Of a DNA stretch of 64,000 bases, positions 24,401 to 36,466 are shown piece by piece. Both the position numbers and the translations under genes were made by a program. This DNA is from Stichopus chloronotus (taxonomy: Eukaryota > Echinodermata > Holothuroidea > Aspidochirotida > Stichopodidae): positions 9,790,636 through 9,854,635 of the forward strand of contig CM037837.1 of NCBI GenBank assembly GCA_021234535.1, given 5' to 3'. How positions within the stretch are numbered: position 1 is the stretch's first letter; each line of letters starts with the position of its first letter. The notes beneath the pieces were generated by a model. That model was not told the origin of the DNA. It worked only from the letters and a program-made list of their open reading frames with translations, and did no database searches.

Positions 24401-26464
24401 GGGTAACGAAAATAAGACCCCTTGACATAAGGCAAAATTTGACGTGTTTCTTCTCACAAATGAAAAGTTGTGGAATATTTCCTACAATTCTACTCAGTAT
24501 ACTCATAAAATGCTATAAGGCATAAGGCCATATACAGTGTGCACTGCAGAGGAAGAAATATTTTGACCATTTAAATCTAAAATGACCTTTATGCACCCAA
24601 ACAGATGATACTTCACCTTTAAATCCATGTAGATAACCAGGTGGCATTTCGCAAGCCTTAAAATGGTTCAAAAAATGGGCATGCGAAGTGCAATTACCTG
24701 CAATCTGGCAAGCATTTTTTTTTTACCCAAAAGTTTTGCTCAGCTCAAGCCAACCCTTACATTGTTATGTTGCTTTGAGACTCTCAGAGAGTGTCAAAGT
24801 GGTTATCAACTGAAAACCAAAATAATGTCCCCCTGTAGTCCATTTTAGGAATTTTGCTTAAGTGTAAATATATAGGTGTGCTCAAGAAGAGCCATAGAGT
24901 ACCATAGGATCACTCATTACTGTAGTTTGCCTTGGCCACATCAATTTCCGTCCTGTTCCTATGTATCAGAAGGAAAGCTTGCGAGGGGGAAGTGTGGGAG
25001 TATAAGTGACCATAACCATTGCCCTGCTTCCAAATTGATGACTTGCATGCTATTGTACAGTAGCCTTGGAGGATACAGTAGCCTCGAAGCCGAAGGGGGC
25101 TCCCGAATTAGGTTGTGCCAATGGTCCCCAAAAAGGTAAATCCAGTGCTTTAGAGTTGGAAAAGCACCTCAGATTAAGTTGGATTAGTCAGGTTGGCAAT
25201 CAATGTTAAATATAAAAGATGGACTTTCTATATAGATTAATTCAGTTTTTAAGTCTGTTTAAATATGAGTAGAATGATATGTAAAATATGAGTGTAAAAT
25301 GCTATCGTATGTAATACAAAGCTGCTACCACTTATTGTATATGTACAGTACATGCTGTCACAATACTTTCCCCTTTTTTAGACATGTGAATGTATGCTTA
25401 TATACTTTCACATTGAGCTCATATGCGTTCTGTATTGAAATCAAACACAGTAAACTCTTGTGATAATCCTGCAATCAGCAGCAGACAAACATATGGTAAT
25501 GCTTATGAACAGCATAATTAGTCAAGATTCACATCCATTAAAACTAGAAAAAAATTGAATTTTTGACCCATGCACTATGTAAAGTGTCAACTTATCACAA
25601 ATTTTCAGAACCCAAATTGAACAGGTTTTGATAGCTTGTCACTTTTGTTTCTCTTAACTTGATTATTAGTGTGTGGAAAATAACTAAGTAGGTTTGAGTA
25701 AACTTAGTAAATTACACTACAGAACTCAATTTGTTCCATTTAAATGAAGAAAATTGAGGATGTTTAACTTGTATTTGTTCTGTATACTATTAGTGTAAGT
25801 TTGGAGCAAAGAATGCCAGAATTGAGAATGAAAGTAAAGTAGGTCAAAAGTGTAAACAAGTTTGAAATGAACTATTTCATTATTTGTTTTGATTATGTCT
25901 TTCAATTGGTTGTCCAAAGTGTGCTTGCCTATGTGTGATATGGTACTCAATGAAATTAGCCACACTGTTTAAGATTGGCTGTTAGGTCAAGCCAAATTAT
26001 TTCACAAGTTTGTTTGATGCTGTCTCCCATTTGGACAGAATGTATGTTCCTATCACAAACATATTTTCATATTTCTGTCATGTAAACTTACCATGTTTAC
26101 ATGTCTATTGACTCTTAAAACAAAACAAAAAGCCTTCGTTTGCAAAAAAAAGTCCTCTTGGTGCATGAGGGAATATTCAAGAGCAATTTACAGGAATATC
26201 TCATTAAGAATTAAATGGTTAATTAGAACATTTTGTAATCAGGGCAAATTGTTCTTCAGTATTGATTTTTTTTCTCAATGGTCTTGAGTGTTACCGTTGG
26301 TGTCTTAAAATTTCGGGGAAAGTGGTAAAAGGTAGACCATGTATTCTTTTGCATTTTCAGACCTTCTTTGATAGCATAATCAAATGACCACAGTATGAGG
26401 GCGAGACACAGGATGCAGTCAGGTAGAATTCTTTTTTTACTGATTGTATTTTTTCTCTTTGTAG
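24401..26464. other. CUB2 A-B intron, right part
   Basis: AT-rich intron homologous to 10.7-12.6 kb and to 29.8-30.2 kb in places. The last 150 bp (AGCATAATCAAATGACCA and onward) are a conserved pre-acceptor segment also present before the B exons of CUB3-6. No gene seen. Confidence 0.65.
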
Positions 26465-26648
26465 ATTTATGATGGTGACAACACAGAGTATCCGATTGAA
26501 ACACTTTGCGGTCCTGTCATTCCGGACCCAATTTACAGCACTGGTCCCTTCATGACTTTGGCATTCTATTCTGATGATCTTGCCTATGGGGGAGTTTATG
26601 TAGGTACTGTTTCATTCATTGGTGACCCACTACCTACTCCACCTCCAG
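26465..26648 (+). CDS. CUB2, exon B
   Basis: Acceptor CTCTTTGTAG before 26465, donor CCAG|GTGAGT at 26648; phase 0 in, phase 1 out. Encodes IYDGDNTEYPIETLCGPVIP, MTLAFYSDDLAYGG, VGTVSFIGDPLPTPPP. Contains the fourth CUB Cys (LCGP) and the FYSDD acidic motif, so CUB2 keeps both disulfides. Confidence 0.9.
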
Positions 26649-27754
26649 GTGAGTTTTATTTTACCAAATTCTTCAGCGGTTGCCTAGTTGGTAATTATAA
26701 AAATTAACATTTTTGGCAAGTCAAAATCCATTTGAAACCTTGTATTAAATAGTGACCAGCTTTTGAAATCATGTTAACTTATTTTTTCATTGCTGACAAG
26801 ATGTACAATCATATATTAATATTTTAGTTCAAAAATGGTGTTTTAAGCAACATAACTGTATTAACATGTTATAAATATGCATTCCTCATGATCATGTGCT
26901 GTTGAGGTAATTTTCTCCATAGATCAATTTCTTTCTTGTTTTCCTTGGGCTGGTTCATTGAAAATAGGAACACACGTGGGGTCATGTTTGCGTTCGTATA
27001 TTAGCGTGTTTGTGACCCTTCGCTTGTGCAAACAAATGATGGATACTTTTTGTTCTTGACATGTGGATTTTGCATATCGAAAAAAACATACATGTTTGGT
27101 GGAGGTTGAATTCCATCCACGATCCTCGGAAGTCAAACACTAAAATTCTTGAGCACAAAATACAGGATCTCAAGTTAGGAGCAGTAAAGAATAATTGCTG
27201 ATACTGTTTGTGGTGGAGGTCAAATGTCATACGCGGTCACCACAGGCCATACACTGCAAAAATGGTGTAATCAGCGCTTTTCAAGAAACGGTCAAAATAT
27301 GATTGTCACGATATTCAGGCAGTCGTTGATGGAAGCATATTGTTCATAGTTGAGGTTCATAGTCATCCTTGGTCACCGAAGGTCAATGCTGAAATCCAGA
27401 TGCATTTTTGCATTCTGGCTTGATGCATAGAAGCACAACAATGATCTCCATTGTTCAGACCACATTCATGAATTACCTCATGCTTCATAGATTAGCTACA
27501 ATGATCCCCAACAGCTCCCTGCTTCCATGAAAAATGATCAACGGTACACATCAATACGTAGTAAAGTTTCCAATCTTTGTTGCTCTGTGGTATTATTCTT
27601 AAACTTGGACAAACTTTTAGTGAAGTTTCTACTATCGAAACATATTCATGCATGAAAAGGGTTGCATGAGATGGTAATGCTTTTAATCTGGAAACTTCAG
27701 CAAATGTCCTCATTTCCATGTAGTTTCAACAACTAGATTACCAGCAACGGAATA
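26649..27754. repeat. CUB2-CUB3 intron with degraded 145-bp units
   Basis: Between 26990 and 27415 several degraded units are visible (AGGATCTCAAGTTAGGAG, TGGTGGAGGTCAAATGTCAT, GGTCACCGAAGGTCAATGC), ending in GCATTTTTGCATTCTGGCTT (27400-27419). This corresponds to similar blocks after the other B exons. Confidence 0.6.
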
Positions 27755-27990
27755 ACGATGCTATGATCAAGTGGATAAAGTGGCATTTGAAGCAATGAAG
27801 CTTAGGAACCGGGAAGTTCTGGGTTCGAACCCTGACCGGGTGACAGTTGAATGGGTTTTTTGTTTAAGAGTAATCTAAAAGTTTCCCAATCTGAAATTGA
27901 TCTTGTAGCAAAGGATACCAAATTTGACTTGAAGAGGTTAAGTTGGTAGTTGCCTGACATGACGTTGTGACTTGTATTTCAGTATATACT
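27755..27990 (+). repeat. tRNA-derived SINE, copy 2
   Basis: A box-like TGATCAAGTGG (27764-27774) and a perfect B box GGTTCGAACCC (27822-27832), followed by the same body as copy 1 (GAGTAATCTAAAAG, AGGATACCAAATTTGAC, GGTTAAGTTGGTAGTTGCC). Too diverged in acceptor stem and anticodon arm to be a functional tRNA. Confidence 0.75.
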
Positions 27991-28428
27991 TTCGGGAAAC
28001 CAACACAAAAACCTCGCACAGTGTCATTCTGTTGGACAAACTAATGTGCAGAACATTTGGTCTTTTTGGCAATGCCAACTTCCAGATTCAATTAAAAAAT
28101 TCTCAGGGATGATAAATATTACCACAGTTGAGGGTATAAATGATTCCAAATTGTAGCATTTTACTCACAGTGTTGCCTTAAAATGGTACAGTATTTCATG
28201 TTTTACAACTGCTCTTGTCGGTTTATATTAATAATTCACCTGTCATTCATTTGTCATTAGCAAAAGGCTTTCTGTTATTGTGCTATTAATGTTTCCATCG
28301 CTGTACACCCTCCACGGTTGTATCCATATAAACTCATTTAAGGATAGTGTGTGCACCTCTCAAGATCATCTCCCATCTACCTTACCATTATTTTATTTCT
28401 TATTCTATTTTGCATCTTATTACAACAG
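27991..28428. other. Conserved pre-exon segment before CUB3
   Basis: Contains the ordered landmarks GCACAGTGTCATTCTGT (28017-28033), CTCAGGGATGATAAATATTA and TTATTGTGCTATTAATGTTT (28274-28293), which recur upstream of CUB4 (33.19-33.48 kb), CUB5 (twice) and CUB6 (55.89-56.15 kb). Confidence 0.75.
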
Positions 28429-28616
28429 TTCTCCCCCCTGTGACTTGCAACACTAGTGAACCAATCACAATCAGTGGTACCGACGTGGCCTCACCTGGTT
28501 ATCCTGACTTCTACATTGACAACCTGTATTGTCGTACTGAAATACAAGCAAGCTACGGACAGACTATTAAGCTGACCTTCTCTGACTTCAATTTAGATTG
28601 CTCTGACAGCTTAGTG
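28429..28616 (+). CDS. CUB3, exon A
   Basis: Acceptor TACAACAG before 28429, donor GTG|GTGAGT at 28616; phase 1 in, phase 0 out. Encodes VLPPVTCNTSEPITISG, LYCRTEIQASYGQTIKLTFS, NLDCSDSLV. Canonical cysteines 1-3 are present, with an N-T-S sequon. Almost identical at DNA level to exon A of CUB4 (33585-33772). Confidence 0.92.
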
Positions 28617-30226
28617 GTGAGTTATGAAGTGAATGTTTCCAACGTAGTATAAAAGAAAAAAAAACTAATTAATGTTCTGTCTTTCTCTAAGTAGGTTAGA
28701 AAATGTGTCTTGCAATGTTTGTAGTGTGATCAACTTTTCTGTCAGGGGTAGTTCAGATTTTAGCATGGGCCAGCAAGGAAAGGTCCCCATTGTAAGTAGG
28801 CACTCAAAGAATAATATTGTAGTCTTTTGGGTAGAGTATCCCAGACTATTTTTACAAGGGTAGGTTGCACCCCACATAAGAATCACCACATTCAGCATGA
28901 TGGTGCAATTAATGTATGGGGCACATATAAGGGGTCTGGCTGCTGTGGTGATTTATATAGGATGCGTGATGATTGCCTCTTGGGTCAGAGGTTGAGCAAA
29001 AATGAAAAAAATAATCAAATGCAATAAAAGCTCAAAAGGAAAGAGATTGAGAGAAGATGGATATAGGAAGGAACACAATGCAGTGTGTTCGAGAACTGAT
29101 TCTGTTTTGAGGAACGATAGCTCCAAATGAAAATCTACTTATCCCCTCTCTTCTCAGCAACTCCTATGAAGGATTTGCTCCAATGTTTGGAAACTATAGT
29201 AGAAATGGCAATACAGCAGAACAATGATCTGGTTTGAGAGGATCCAGATTTAGCCCTGGGGACTCTTAAACCAGAACATTGTTTTGTTAAAAAATAATGG
29301 ATGACATCAACACCAGCTGCCAGGGGCATTCTAGGTTCCTCCCTGCAGGTTCTTCATCTCAAATTGACAAATCTGACATACCCCCCCACACACACACCTG
29401 CCTCCTTCGGGCTCATACCTCACTTTGACAGAAACTAACATGTGTAAAAGACATTTTAAATCATTTAAGAGTTTTTTTTACAAGGGTGAGATACAATATC
29501 AAATGTCCCCACTAAATTCGGTGAAAGAGTAGTGTCGTTTCTCAAAATTTGACTAGGGCCAACTTTTGCAGCATTCAGTATTCTCATATCATTGTGTATG
29601 AGAATTAAATTTGATGACAGTTTTCAAAGATTTTTCACATTGGGAGACATGCATGCATTAACTTTATTGTTTTTACAACATTTATATTTGGCTACATGTC
29701 ATAATATTACCATTGCTTAAAAATGCAAAGTGCAAAATCCAGTGCTTTGCAAAGTTAGCCAAGATATCTAAGGTCAACATTGCATAACATATTGTTTTAC
29801 GGGTTTGTTTCATACTCGCTCCTGTTTGAGTGGTCAAATTATATGCCTCACAAAAGTTCCAACTGAAATTTTCCATATTTCTGTCATGTTAACTACCAAG
29901 TTTTATATGACTATTCACTCTAAAACAGATAAACAAAAAACCCTCTTTGATTTGTCTTGCACTAGGGTTATTCAAAAATATTTACAGAAATTACTTAAGA
30001 ATTGAATGTTCCATTTGGAACCTTTTGTATGACATTCAGAGCCCTTTGAGATTGATTTGTTTTTTAGATTGTTGCCCTGGTATTTTAAAAGTTCAGGGAG
30101 AGAAGTTAAACCTAGACCAGATATTGTCTTAAGTTTTTGCCATAGTATGAACAAATGACTATGAGACAGATGCACAAAATCCAATCAGGTAAAAATTTAT
30201 ATTGAATTTATTTTTCCTCTCCATAG

Positions 30227-30413
30227 GTTTCTGATGGTATTGTTGAGATGTATCATCTTGAAACACTATATTGTGGTTATTCTAATGTGATGCCAATTTA
30301 CAGCACTTCTTCTTCAATGGTTCTCGAATTCTTCAGTGACGACTCTGACAACTTGATTGGTTACCTAGGTACTGTCACATTCATCGGGGACCCAAAACCC
30401 TCTCCACCTCCAG
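30227..30413 (+). CDS. CUB3, exon B
   Basis: Acceptor CTCTCCATAG before 30227, donor CCAG|GTGAGT at 30413; phase 0 in, phase 1 out. Encodes VSDGIVEMYHLETLYCGYSN, MVLEFFSDDSDN, YLGTVTFIGDPKPSPPP. Fourth CUB Cys present (YCG). The usual YDG is SDG, as in CUB4. Confidence 0.92.
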
Positions 30414-32184
30414 GTGAGTTTTACTTGTACCAAAATTTTCAGCTTTCATTTTAATCATGAAACAGAGCATTTTCTTCAAGTTAAAATTTGATTGGAACTT
30501 TTATAGTTACTAAAGGTAAAAATTATGTTTGCCTATTTTTTTTTGCAGAACAATAAATTACAATCACATTAACATTTTAGTCTTGACTTGTGCCAATGAT
30601 ATTTCAAGTAATAAATTATGGATATTTTTTGTACTTGACGTGTGGATTTTGTATAAAGACAAAACATATTTTTGTGGAGGTCAAAGGTCATCCTTCATCA
30701 CCAGAAGTCAAACACTGAAGTGCTTGTGCTCCACATGATTCAAAATCTGAAAATAGGAGAAATGGAAGATCATTTCTATATAAATTAGACTGCTACTACT
30801 GTTTATGGTAGAGGTCAAAGGTTATCTGTGCTCACAGTAAGTCGTGTTCTGAAAAATCACGTAATTAGTGCATTTTGAGAAGCATTAAAGAAGTACTTTT
30901 TCCTGACATACAGTTTGTCCATATGTTAAGTAGATGAATCATGTTGTTTGTGGTTTGCTGTCATTAAAGGTCAAACACTGAAATTTTTGTAACCAATTGA
31001 TCTTAAGAAGATAAACAATTACAATACTAATATATGGCCTGTTGGTAGTCCATATTGTGCAGATAAAACCTATTTTTGTGGAGTTCTGATGTTACCAGAG
31101 GTCAAAATGCTGAAAACATTGTAACTGACATATTTCAAAATTGATAACAGTGACAATTCTCTTACATAGCAAGTGCAGTTGTCCTTATTGATTATTTTAA
31201 ATTCATTGCTTTTGATGGAGGTCAAAGGTTTTTTAAGGTCACCAGAGGTCAGTGTGGAAACTAGAAATTTTTTAACTTGAGATGCAGGTTGAAAATGTGA
31301 ATTACATCGTAAACTGCTGGAGCCATTTTGGCACACATTCAGACTAACTTTTGAGTGATAAATTCATCAAATTCTCAATGCCTTTTCGCATTCTGGATTT
31401 ACAGTATCCACTTTCTTTTTTTTTTGGAGCAAAACAGTGGTCTCCAACCTCATACTTCATACATTAGACAAAACTATTGGCAGGGAAGCATACCTTTTAC
31501 AATGTGCGATTACGAGAGGTTGAGTATCAACTCAACCAATTATTGTTGTGTTCCATTAACAACTGTAGCAGGTTCCAGACACCTGGTTTGATAGGAAGTT
31601 GGTAATGTGTATTATTAGCTCATGAAATCTAGAGGCCAAATGAGATATCAAGGGGCCCAAAAATAATTAATAGGAAAGTAATGTAGGAGTTACATTAGCT
31701 GTTCTTGTACTTGTTTTACTTACCTTTATACCACATCCAACTGATATGAAAGTGCACAACCCCCTTGGATAGATGGCTGTAAATTTATTGTTTCTTTTCC
31801 TTGTAACGTTATATCAACATGTTTTAGGCAAGCAACTGCCCACCTAAATTGAGATGTCATGCTCCAAGGTAGGCAATGAGTCACCCCTGGTCTTGGAAAT
31901 TTTTCAGAAGTGCGCGCAACTGCCCGCCTTAATTGATATGTTACGCTGCAAGGTGGGCAGCATTAAAGTTGCCCATCCAATATTTTAGGAGGGCAGTTGT
32001 GTTAATACAATTTCCATTTCAATATATCTTAACTAAGACCTTTGCACTTTTTAATGAGACCACAGCTCTAAAACAAGAGGGCAATCCACGGAGTTGTGGA
32101 TCTCATGGCCAACGTGCACTGATTTCAACACAGGGCCTGCACATGTGGATTTGTAATAGGTGACTGCAACCACATGTCACAGAG
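30414..32184. other. CUB3-CUB4 intron, left part
   Basis: 30590-31400 holds degraded 145-bp units (perfect AGGTCAAAGGTCA at 30678-30690; further GGAGGTCAAAGG blocks at about 30810 and 31215) ending in TTTTCGCATTCTGGATTTAC (31383-31402). 31800-32160 contains a dispersed fragment (GAGGGCAATCCACGGAGTTG, 32077-32096) that recurs at 57162-57180. Confidence 0.65.
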
Positions 32185-32392
32185 ACCTACAATCTTGGAC
32201 AAAATTGTTGGGACACTTTGCCCTACTTTGCAAATGTAGCACAGAATTTTAGGTGAGAGGATAACATGAAACCCTGCTCCCTTTTCCAATGTTGCGCTAT
32301 AGGAGTGAATGTGCACTTTGAACAGCAATCCTATAGTCAACATTGAATGGGGGAGCAGGGTGTCCCAAGGTATTTTGTCCAAGATTGTAGGT
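32185..32392. mobile_element. MITE with 21-bp perfect terminal inverted repeats
   Basis: The left end CCTACAATCTTGGACAAAAT (32186-32205) is the exact reverse complement of the right end (32372-32391), extending by one more base each side. Total length about 208 bp, no coding capacity. A TA dinucleotide occurs inside both ends (32188-32189 and 32388-32389), compatible with a Tc1/mariner-type element, but the superfamily is not proven. Confidence 0.85.
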
Positions 32393-33179
32393 ATAGCTGA
32401 GATTCTGCTTCTTAGTTGCTATATTTTAAACTGTATCACTCTGTGATATTGTCCCTGAACTTACTGTAAAACGAACTTAAAGTAAAGTCCCACTAGTATC
32501 GAATCATTTTTATGCATGAAATACATGAAAGGGATTACTTGATATAGTGCTGTTTTTAACGGAAAATTTCAGCAATGTATACTAGATACATTTCATTTCC
32601 GAGAAATTCAAGCAACTAGATTACCAGAAGCAACATAAGATGAGAGTTGCAGGCTAGGACTACAGATAGGAAGACTCGACCTGTTCAAAAAGGTATTAAA
32701 ACAGATAGAGGTCTTACAATGATACCCTTTGGAAAATCCACAGAGTCATTACATATAGCTCTGTTGAAAACAAAGAGTACAATGTGGAACACTGAGCTTC
32801 AAGCTCATGAAACAAAATTTCATTTGACTTACCAGACATCTATCGTAGGTTAGCTGTGAAAAGTCCTTTGCACCCCCACAATTAACATATAACTAGGCTT
32901 TTGTTTTCTTTGACTATGAAGTATAGCAGTTTCAAAGTAAGACATTTCCAAGAGAAAGCATTTAAATATTGCAGCAGTAAATACAACTAATATTATCATG
33001 ACCTAATGCTTAACTGTAATTCACTCTTTTGAGTGTAAAGGGTGGGGCGGCAACTTTTACCATTCAAAGCACCACATACCCACAATAATTAACAATAACT
33101 CGTTTGACTCAGACATAACAACAAGTAATCAGTTGTAGCATTTATCACAGTATTCAATAGAGTTCCCTTAATCTAAAGC
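32393..33179. other. CUB3-CUB4 intron, right part
   Basis: AT-rich. The landmark TTCAAAGCACCACATACCCA (33063-33082) recurs before CUB5 (46044) and CUB6 (55757). No gene seen. Confidence 0.65.
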
Positions 33180-33584
33180 AAAGTAAGGACTTTGCACAGT
33201 GTCGTTCTGTCGAACAGACCAATCTGTCAAAAATGGTGGTTATTACAGAAATATCAGATTCGATGCCTGATCCAAAATTCTCAGGGATAGTAAAATGTAA
33301 ACATATTTGTGAGTAAAGATTATTCCTCATTGCAGCATTGCGCTTGCACTGTTTCTTTAAAAATGTTAAATTATTTGATATTTTTTAACTGTTTATTTTA
33401 AGAATACATCCAACACTGACAATCTTTCATTAGCATAAATGTTTCACTTATTGTGCTATTAATGTTTCCATTGGTATGCACCCAACTTGGTTATATGCAT
33501 GACTTGTTTGAAGAGAGAGTGTACAACTTGAAACATTGTCTTATTGTTTTATTTGTTGTTCTATTTTGCATCTTATTACAACAG

Positions 33585-33772
33585 TTCTCCCCCCTGTGAC
33601 TTGCAACAATAGTGAACCAATCACGGTCAGTGGTACCAACGTGGCCTCACCTGGTTATCCTCACTTGTACATTGACAACCTGTATTGTCGTACTGAAATA
33701 CAAGCAAGCTACGGACAGACTATTAAGCTGACCTTCTCTGACTTCAATTTAGATTGCTCTGACAGCTTAGTG
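33585..33772 (+). CDS. CUB4, exon A
   Basis: Acceptor TACAACAG before 33585, donor GTG|GTGAGT at 33772; phase 1 in, phase 0 out. Encodes VLPPVTCNNSEPITVSG, LYCRTEIQASYGQTIKLTFS and DCSDSLV. Differs from CUB3 exon A by only a handful of bases (for example ASPGYPHLY for ASPGYPDFY). The similarity continues about 1 kb into the intron. Confidence 0.92.
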
Positions 33773-34866
33773 GTGAGTTATGAAGTGAATGTTTCCAGTG
33801 CAGTCTAGAAAAAAAAAACTTGTGGAAATTAAAGTACTGTCTTTCTCTAAGTAGGTTAGAAAATGTGTCTTGCAAATATCTGTCTGTAATGTGATCAACT
33901 TTTTCGTCAGGGGTAGTGCAGATTTTAGCATGGGCCAGCAAGGAAAGGTCCCCATTATAAGAGGGCCCTCAAAGAATAACATTGAAATGTTTTGGGTAGA
34001 GTATCCCAGACTATTTTTACAAGGGTAGGTTGCACCCCACATCAGAATCACCGCATTCAGCATGATGGTGCAATTAATGTATGGGGCACATATAAGGGGT
34101 CTGGCTGCTGTGGTGATTAATATAGGATGGTTGATAATTGCCTCTTGGGTCAGAGGTTAAGCAAAAATGAAAAAAATAATCAAATGCAATAAAAGAAAAG
34201 CTCAAAAGGAAAGAGATTGAGAGAAGATGGATGTAGGAAGGAACACAATGCAGTGTGTTCGAGAACTGATTCTGTTTTGAGGAACGATAGCTCCAAATGA
34301 AAATCTACTCCCCTGTCTTCTCAGCAACTTCTATGGAGCATTTGTGCCAATGTTTGAAAATTGTAGTGGAAATGGCAATGTAGCAAACAGTGATCCTGTT
34401 GGTAAGTATCCAAATGTAGCCCTTGAGACTCTTAAACCAGAACTTTGTTTTGTTAAAAATAACGAATGACATCAACACCAACTGCTAGGGGCATTCTAGG
34501 TTCCTCCCTGCAGGTTCTTCATCTCAAATTGACAAATCTGACATACCCCCACACACACATCTATCTGTCTCCTTTGGGCTCATACCCCACTTTGACAGAA
34601 ACTCAAACGTGTAAAAGACATTTTAAATTATTTGAGAGTTTTTTACAAGGGAGGGATACAATATCAAATGTTCCCACTAAATTCGGTGAAAGAGTAGTGT
34701 CGTTTCTCAAAATTTGACTAGGGCCAACGTATGCAGCATTCTGTATTCTCATATCATTGTGTATGAGAATTAAATTTGATGACAGTTTTCAAAGATTTTT
34801 CACATTGATAGACATGCATACAACTTTATTGCGACCGCAAATTTTGAAGTTGAAGCGAAACATAGG

Positions 34867-36466
34867 CAGGGTTGGAAAACCTTGCTAAATTTCCCTTGAA
34901 CATGATAGAAAATATACCAATTTCCTGCCGACGTTTGTGTCAGGGTGGAACCCTGGAAGATTGGGGTTCCTAGCACACTGAAGAGGTAAAATTGTGCAGC
35001 TGAGCACAAAATATATAACTGAAAACTTGTTCAATATCTGAAAAATCAATCACAGAAAGCTTAACATTGGGCTATCTGGTTGTTGCAGTATGTGGTACCT
35101 TTTTAATTTTGAAGAAGTGTCACTTATGAAATGTCAGAAACGAGTGACACTTGACCCCGATTTTATGCTATATAGATATGCAATAGCCTAGAATAAATGT
35201 CTCGATTGTGACATTCTTCACTAAAAAGCTATACATCAGTCCCGTGGGAAATAAAATGAAAGTTTCGTGTGGTAACGTTGCACAGAATCATAGACCACTC
35301 TACACTGTCAAATACAAGCTGTACTACTTACGAACAGCTCTGCACGTTTGAGCCTGGCATGTTTCCAAGAAAAGCTCTTAACTGCAAAAATGTCAACACC
35401 TGTCCCAAAATGGTATGTCTGTATCTTACGTAAAATAGCTCATTTCACAGTTTATTCAAACATTACAGGGGGCAATTTCTTTGCATTCACAAATATTGCC
35501 ACTTGGATATTCCCTTCCTCTTCAGTCACTTTTCGAAACGTCCATTTCTATTTATGCTTTTACCCTTTGAGTGGAGACAATTTTCTCATTTATTTGACAA
35601 CTTTTAGTTTGATGTCTGGACGTTAACCCCAGTCTAAACTCACACAAAACACCTGTGACATTTCTCGCATTCATAATACTCAAATTCAGCCACCTGTTGT
35701 GGCTACGACATTTGTACCAAACTTTTTTACACCTGATAAATGTAACCATTAACAGACGGTAGAAATTTGAAGCAAAAAAGAGTTAAAAATAAAAGCCATC
35801 CCCCCATTTTTCAAATGGTTTAATCGAGCCAATTTTTTTCTGCGTGTAAAGTTAGGTTTTCCAGAAAGGTGTTTGGCGCTACCATTGCACCTGGGTGTCA
35901 GACTGTAAACGTAGAGAGGGTACCAATATCAGGCCATTCTGCTTGGGTCTGTTTGCTCCGCTTTGTACTGTATGTATGCTGTGTACATATGTATAGCTAT
36001 GAAAGCACTCTGTTCTCATTAATTGTACAGAGAATCTGTTGTGCTGAGTTCAGAAAAAAAAAGCAATAAAACCGACAGAAATAGAATTCTGCAGGAATCA
36101 TCCGTGGGGTTCATAGGGTTTAGGGCGTCTGAAGTGTGCCTAAAAGTAAACTGGGGATAATTTCTGGTAACTTGCTAGGTCGTTGTGGAAATACTGGACA
36201 TCGTGGTTAGGCATGAAGGTAACCTGCGCTATTTGCCTATGTGAGTATCGTAAGCAATAACGGTCAACAGACATTCTTTGCAATACTTTTGTGACAACAT
36301 TTTCCCTGTTCTGCCTCATTTATTTTGTTCCCCTGAAGATTTCCCGGTTTTTTCCCCTTTTTTTGGTTTGTTTAAAAAAATCTGTCCCGACATGCAAGAT
36401 TTCCTACAAGCATTGAGTATTTCCCACGAACCAGGTTCGGAAGGTTCACAAGGTTTTCCAACCCTG
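34867..36466. mobile_element. Non-autonomous hAT-like element with 8-bp target duplication
   Basis: Ends are perfect 18-bp inverted repeats: CAGGGTTGGAAAACCTTG (34867-34884) and its complement at 36449-36466. Flanks AACATAGG (34859-34866) and CACATAGG (36467-36474) form an 8-bp target duplication with one mismatch. CAGGG-type ends and 8-bp duplications are typical of hAT transposons. The 1600 bp interior has no transposase; only short frames without domains. The uninterrupted target is visible in the CUB2 intron (about 23790-23830) and the CUB5 intron (about 46990-47030). A second copy starts at 63124. Confidence 0.88.

Larger units (their letters stand above)
28100..31380 (+). repeat. Duplicated block carrying CUB3 (paralogue of the CUB4 block)
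   Basis: Exon A, the first kilobase of the A-B intron (28617-29640 with 33773-34800), the intron end (29670-30226 with 36780-37290 and 41079-41164) and exon B are near-identical to CUB4 at DNA level, including introns. CUB3 has lost the short intron segment (around 29675) in which the CUB4 copy received its 34867-36466 transposon. Confidence 0.88.

Noticed and set aside
27764..27832. Possible tRNA gene with perfect B box
   Set aside because: No cloverleaf can be drawn around it; the body that follows is shared with another copy, so it is a SINE.
35348..35626. Open frames inside the hAT-like element (35.3-36.5 kb) and its copy at 63.5 kb
   Set aside because: Similar words occur in both copies because the DNA is repeated, but no transposase or other domain is recognisable and the frames are not equivalent.
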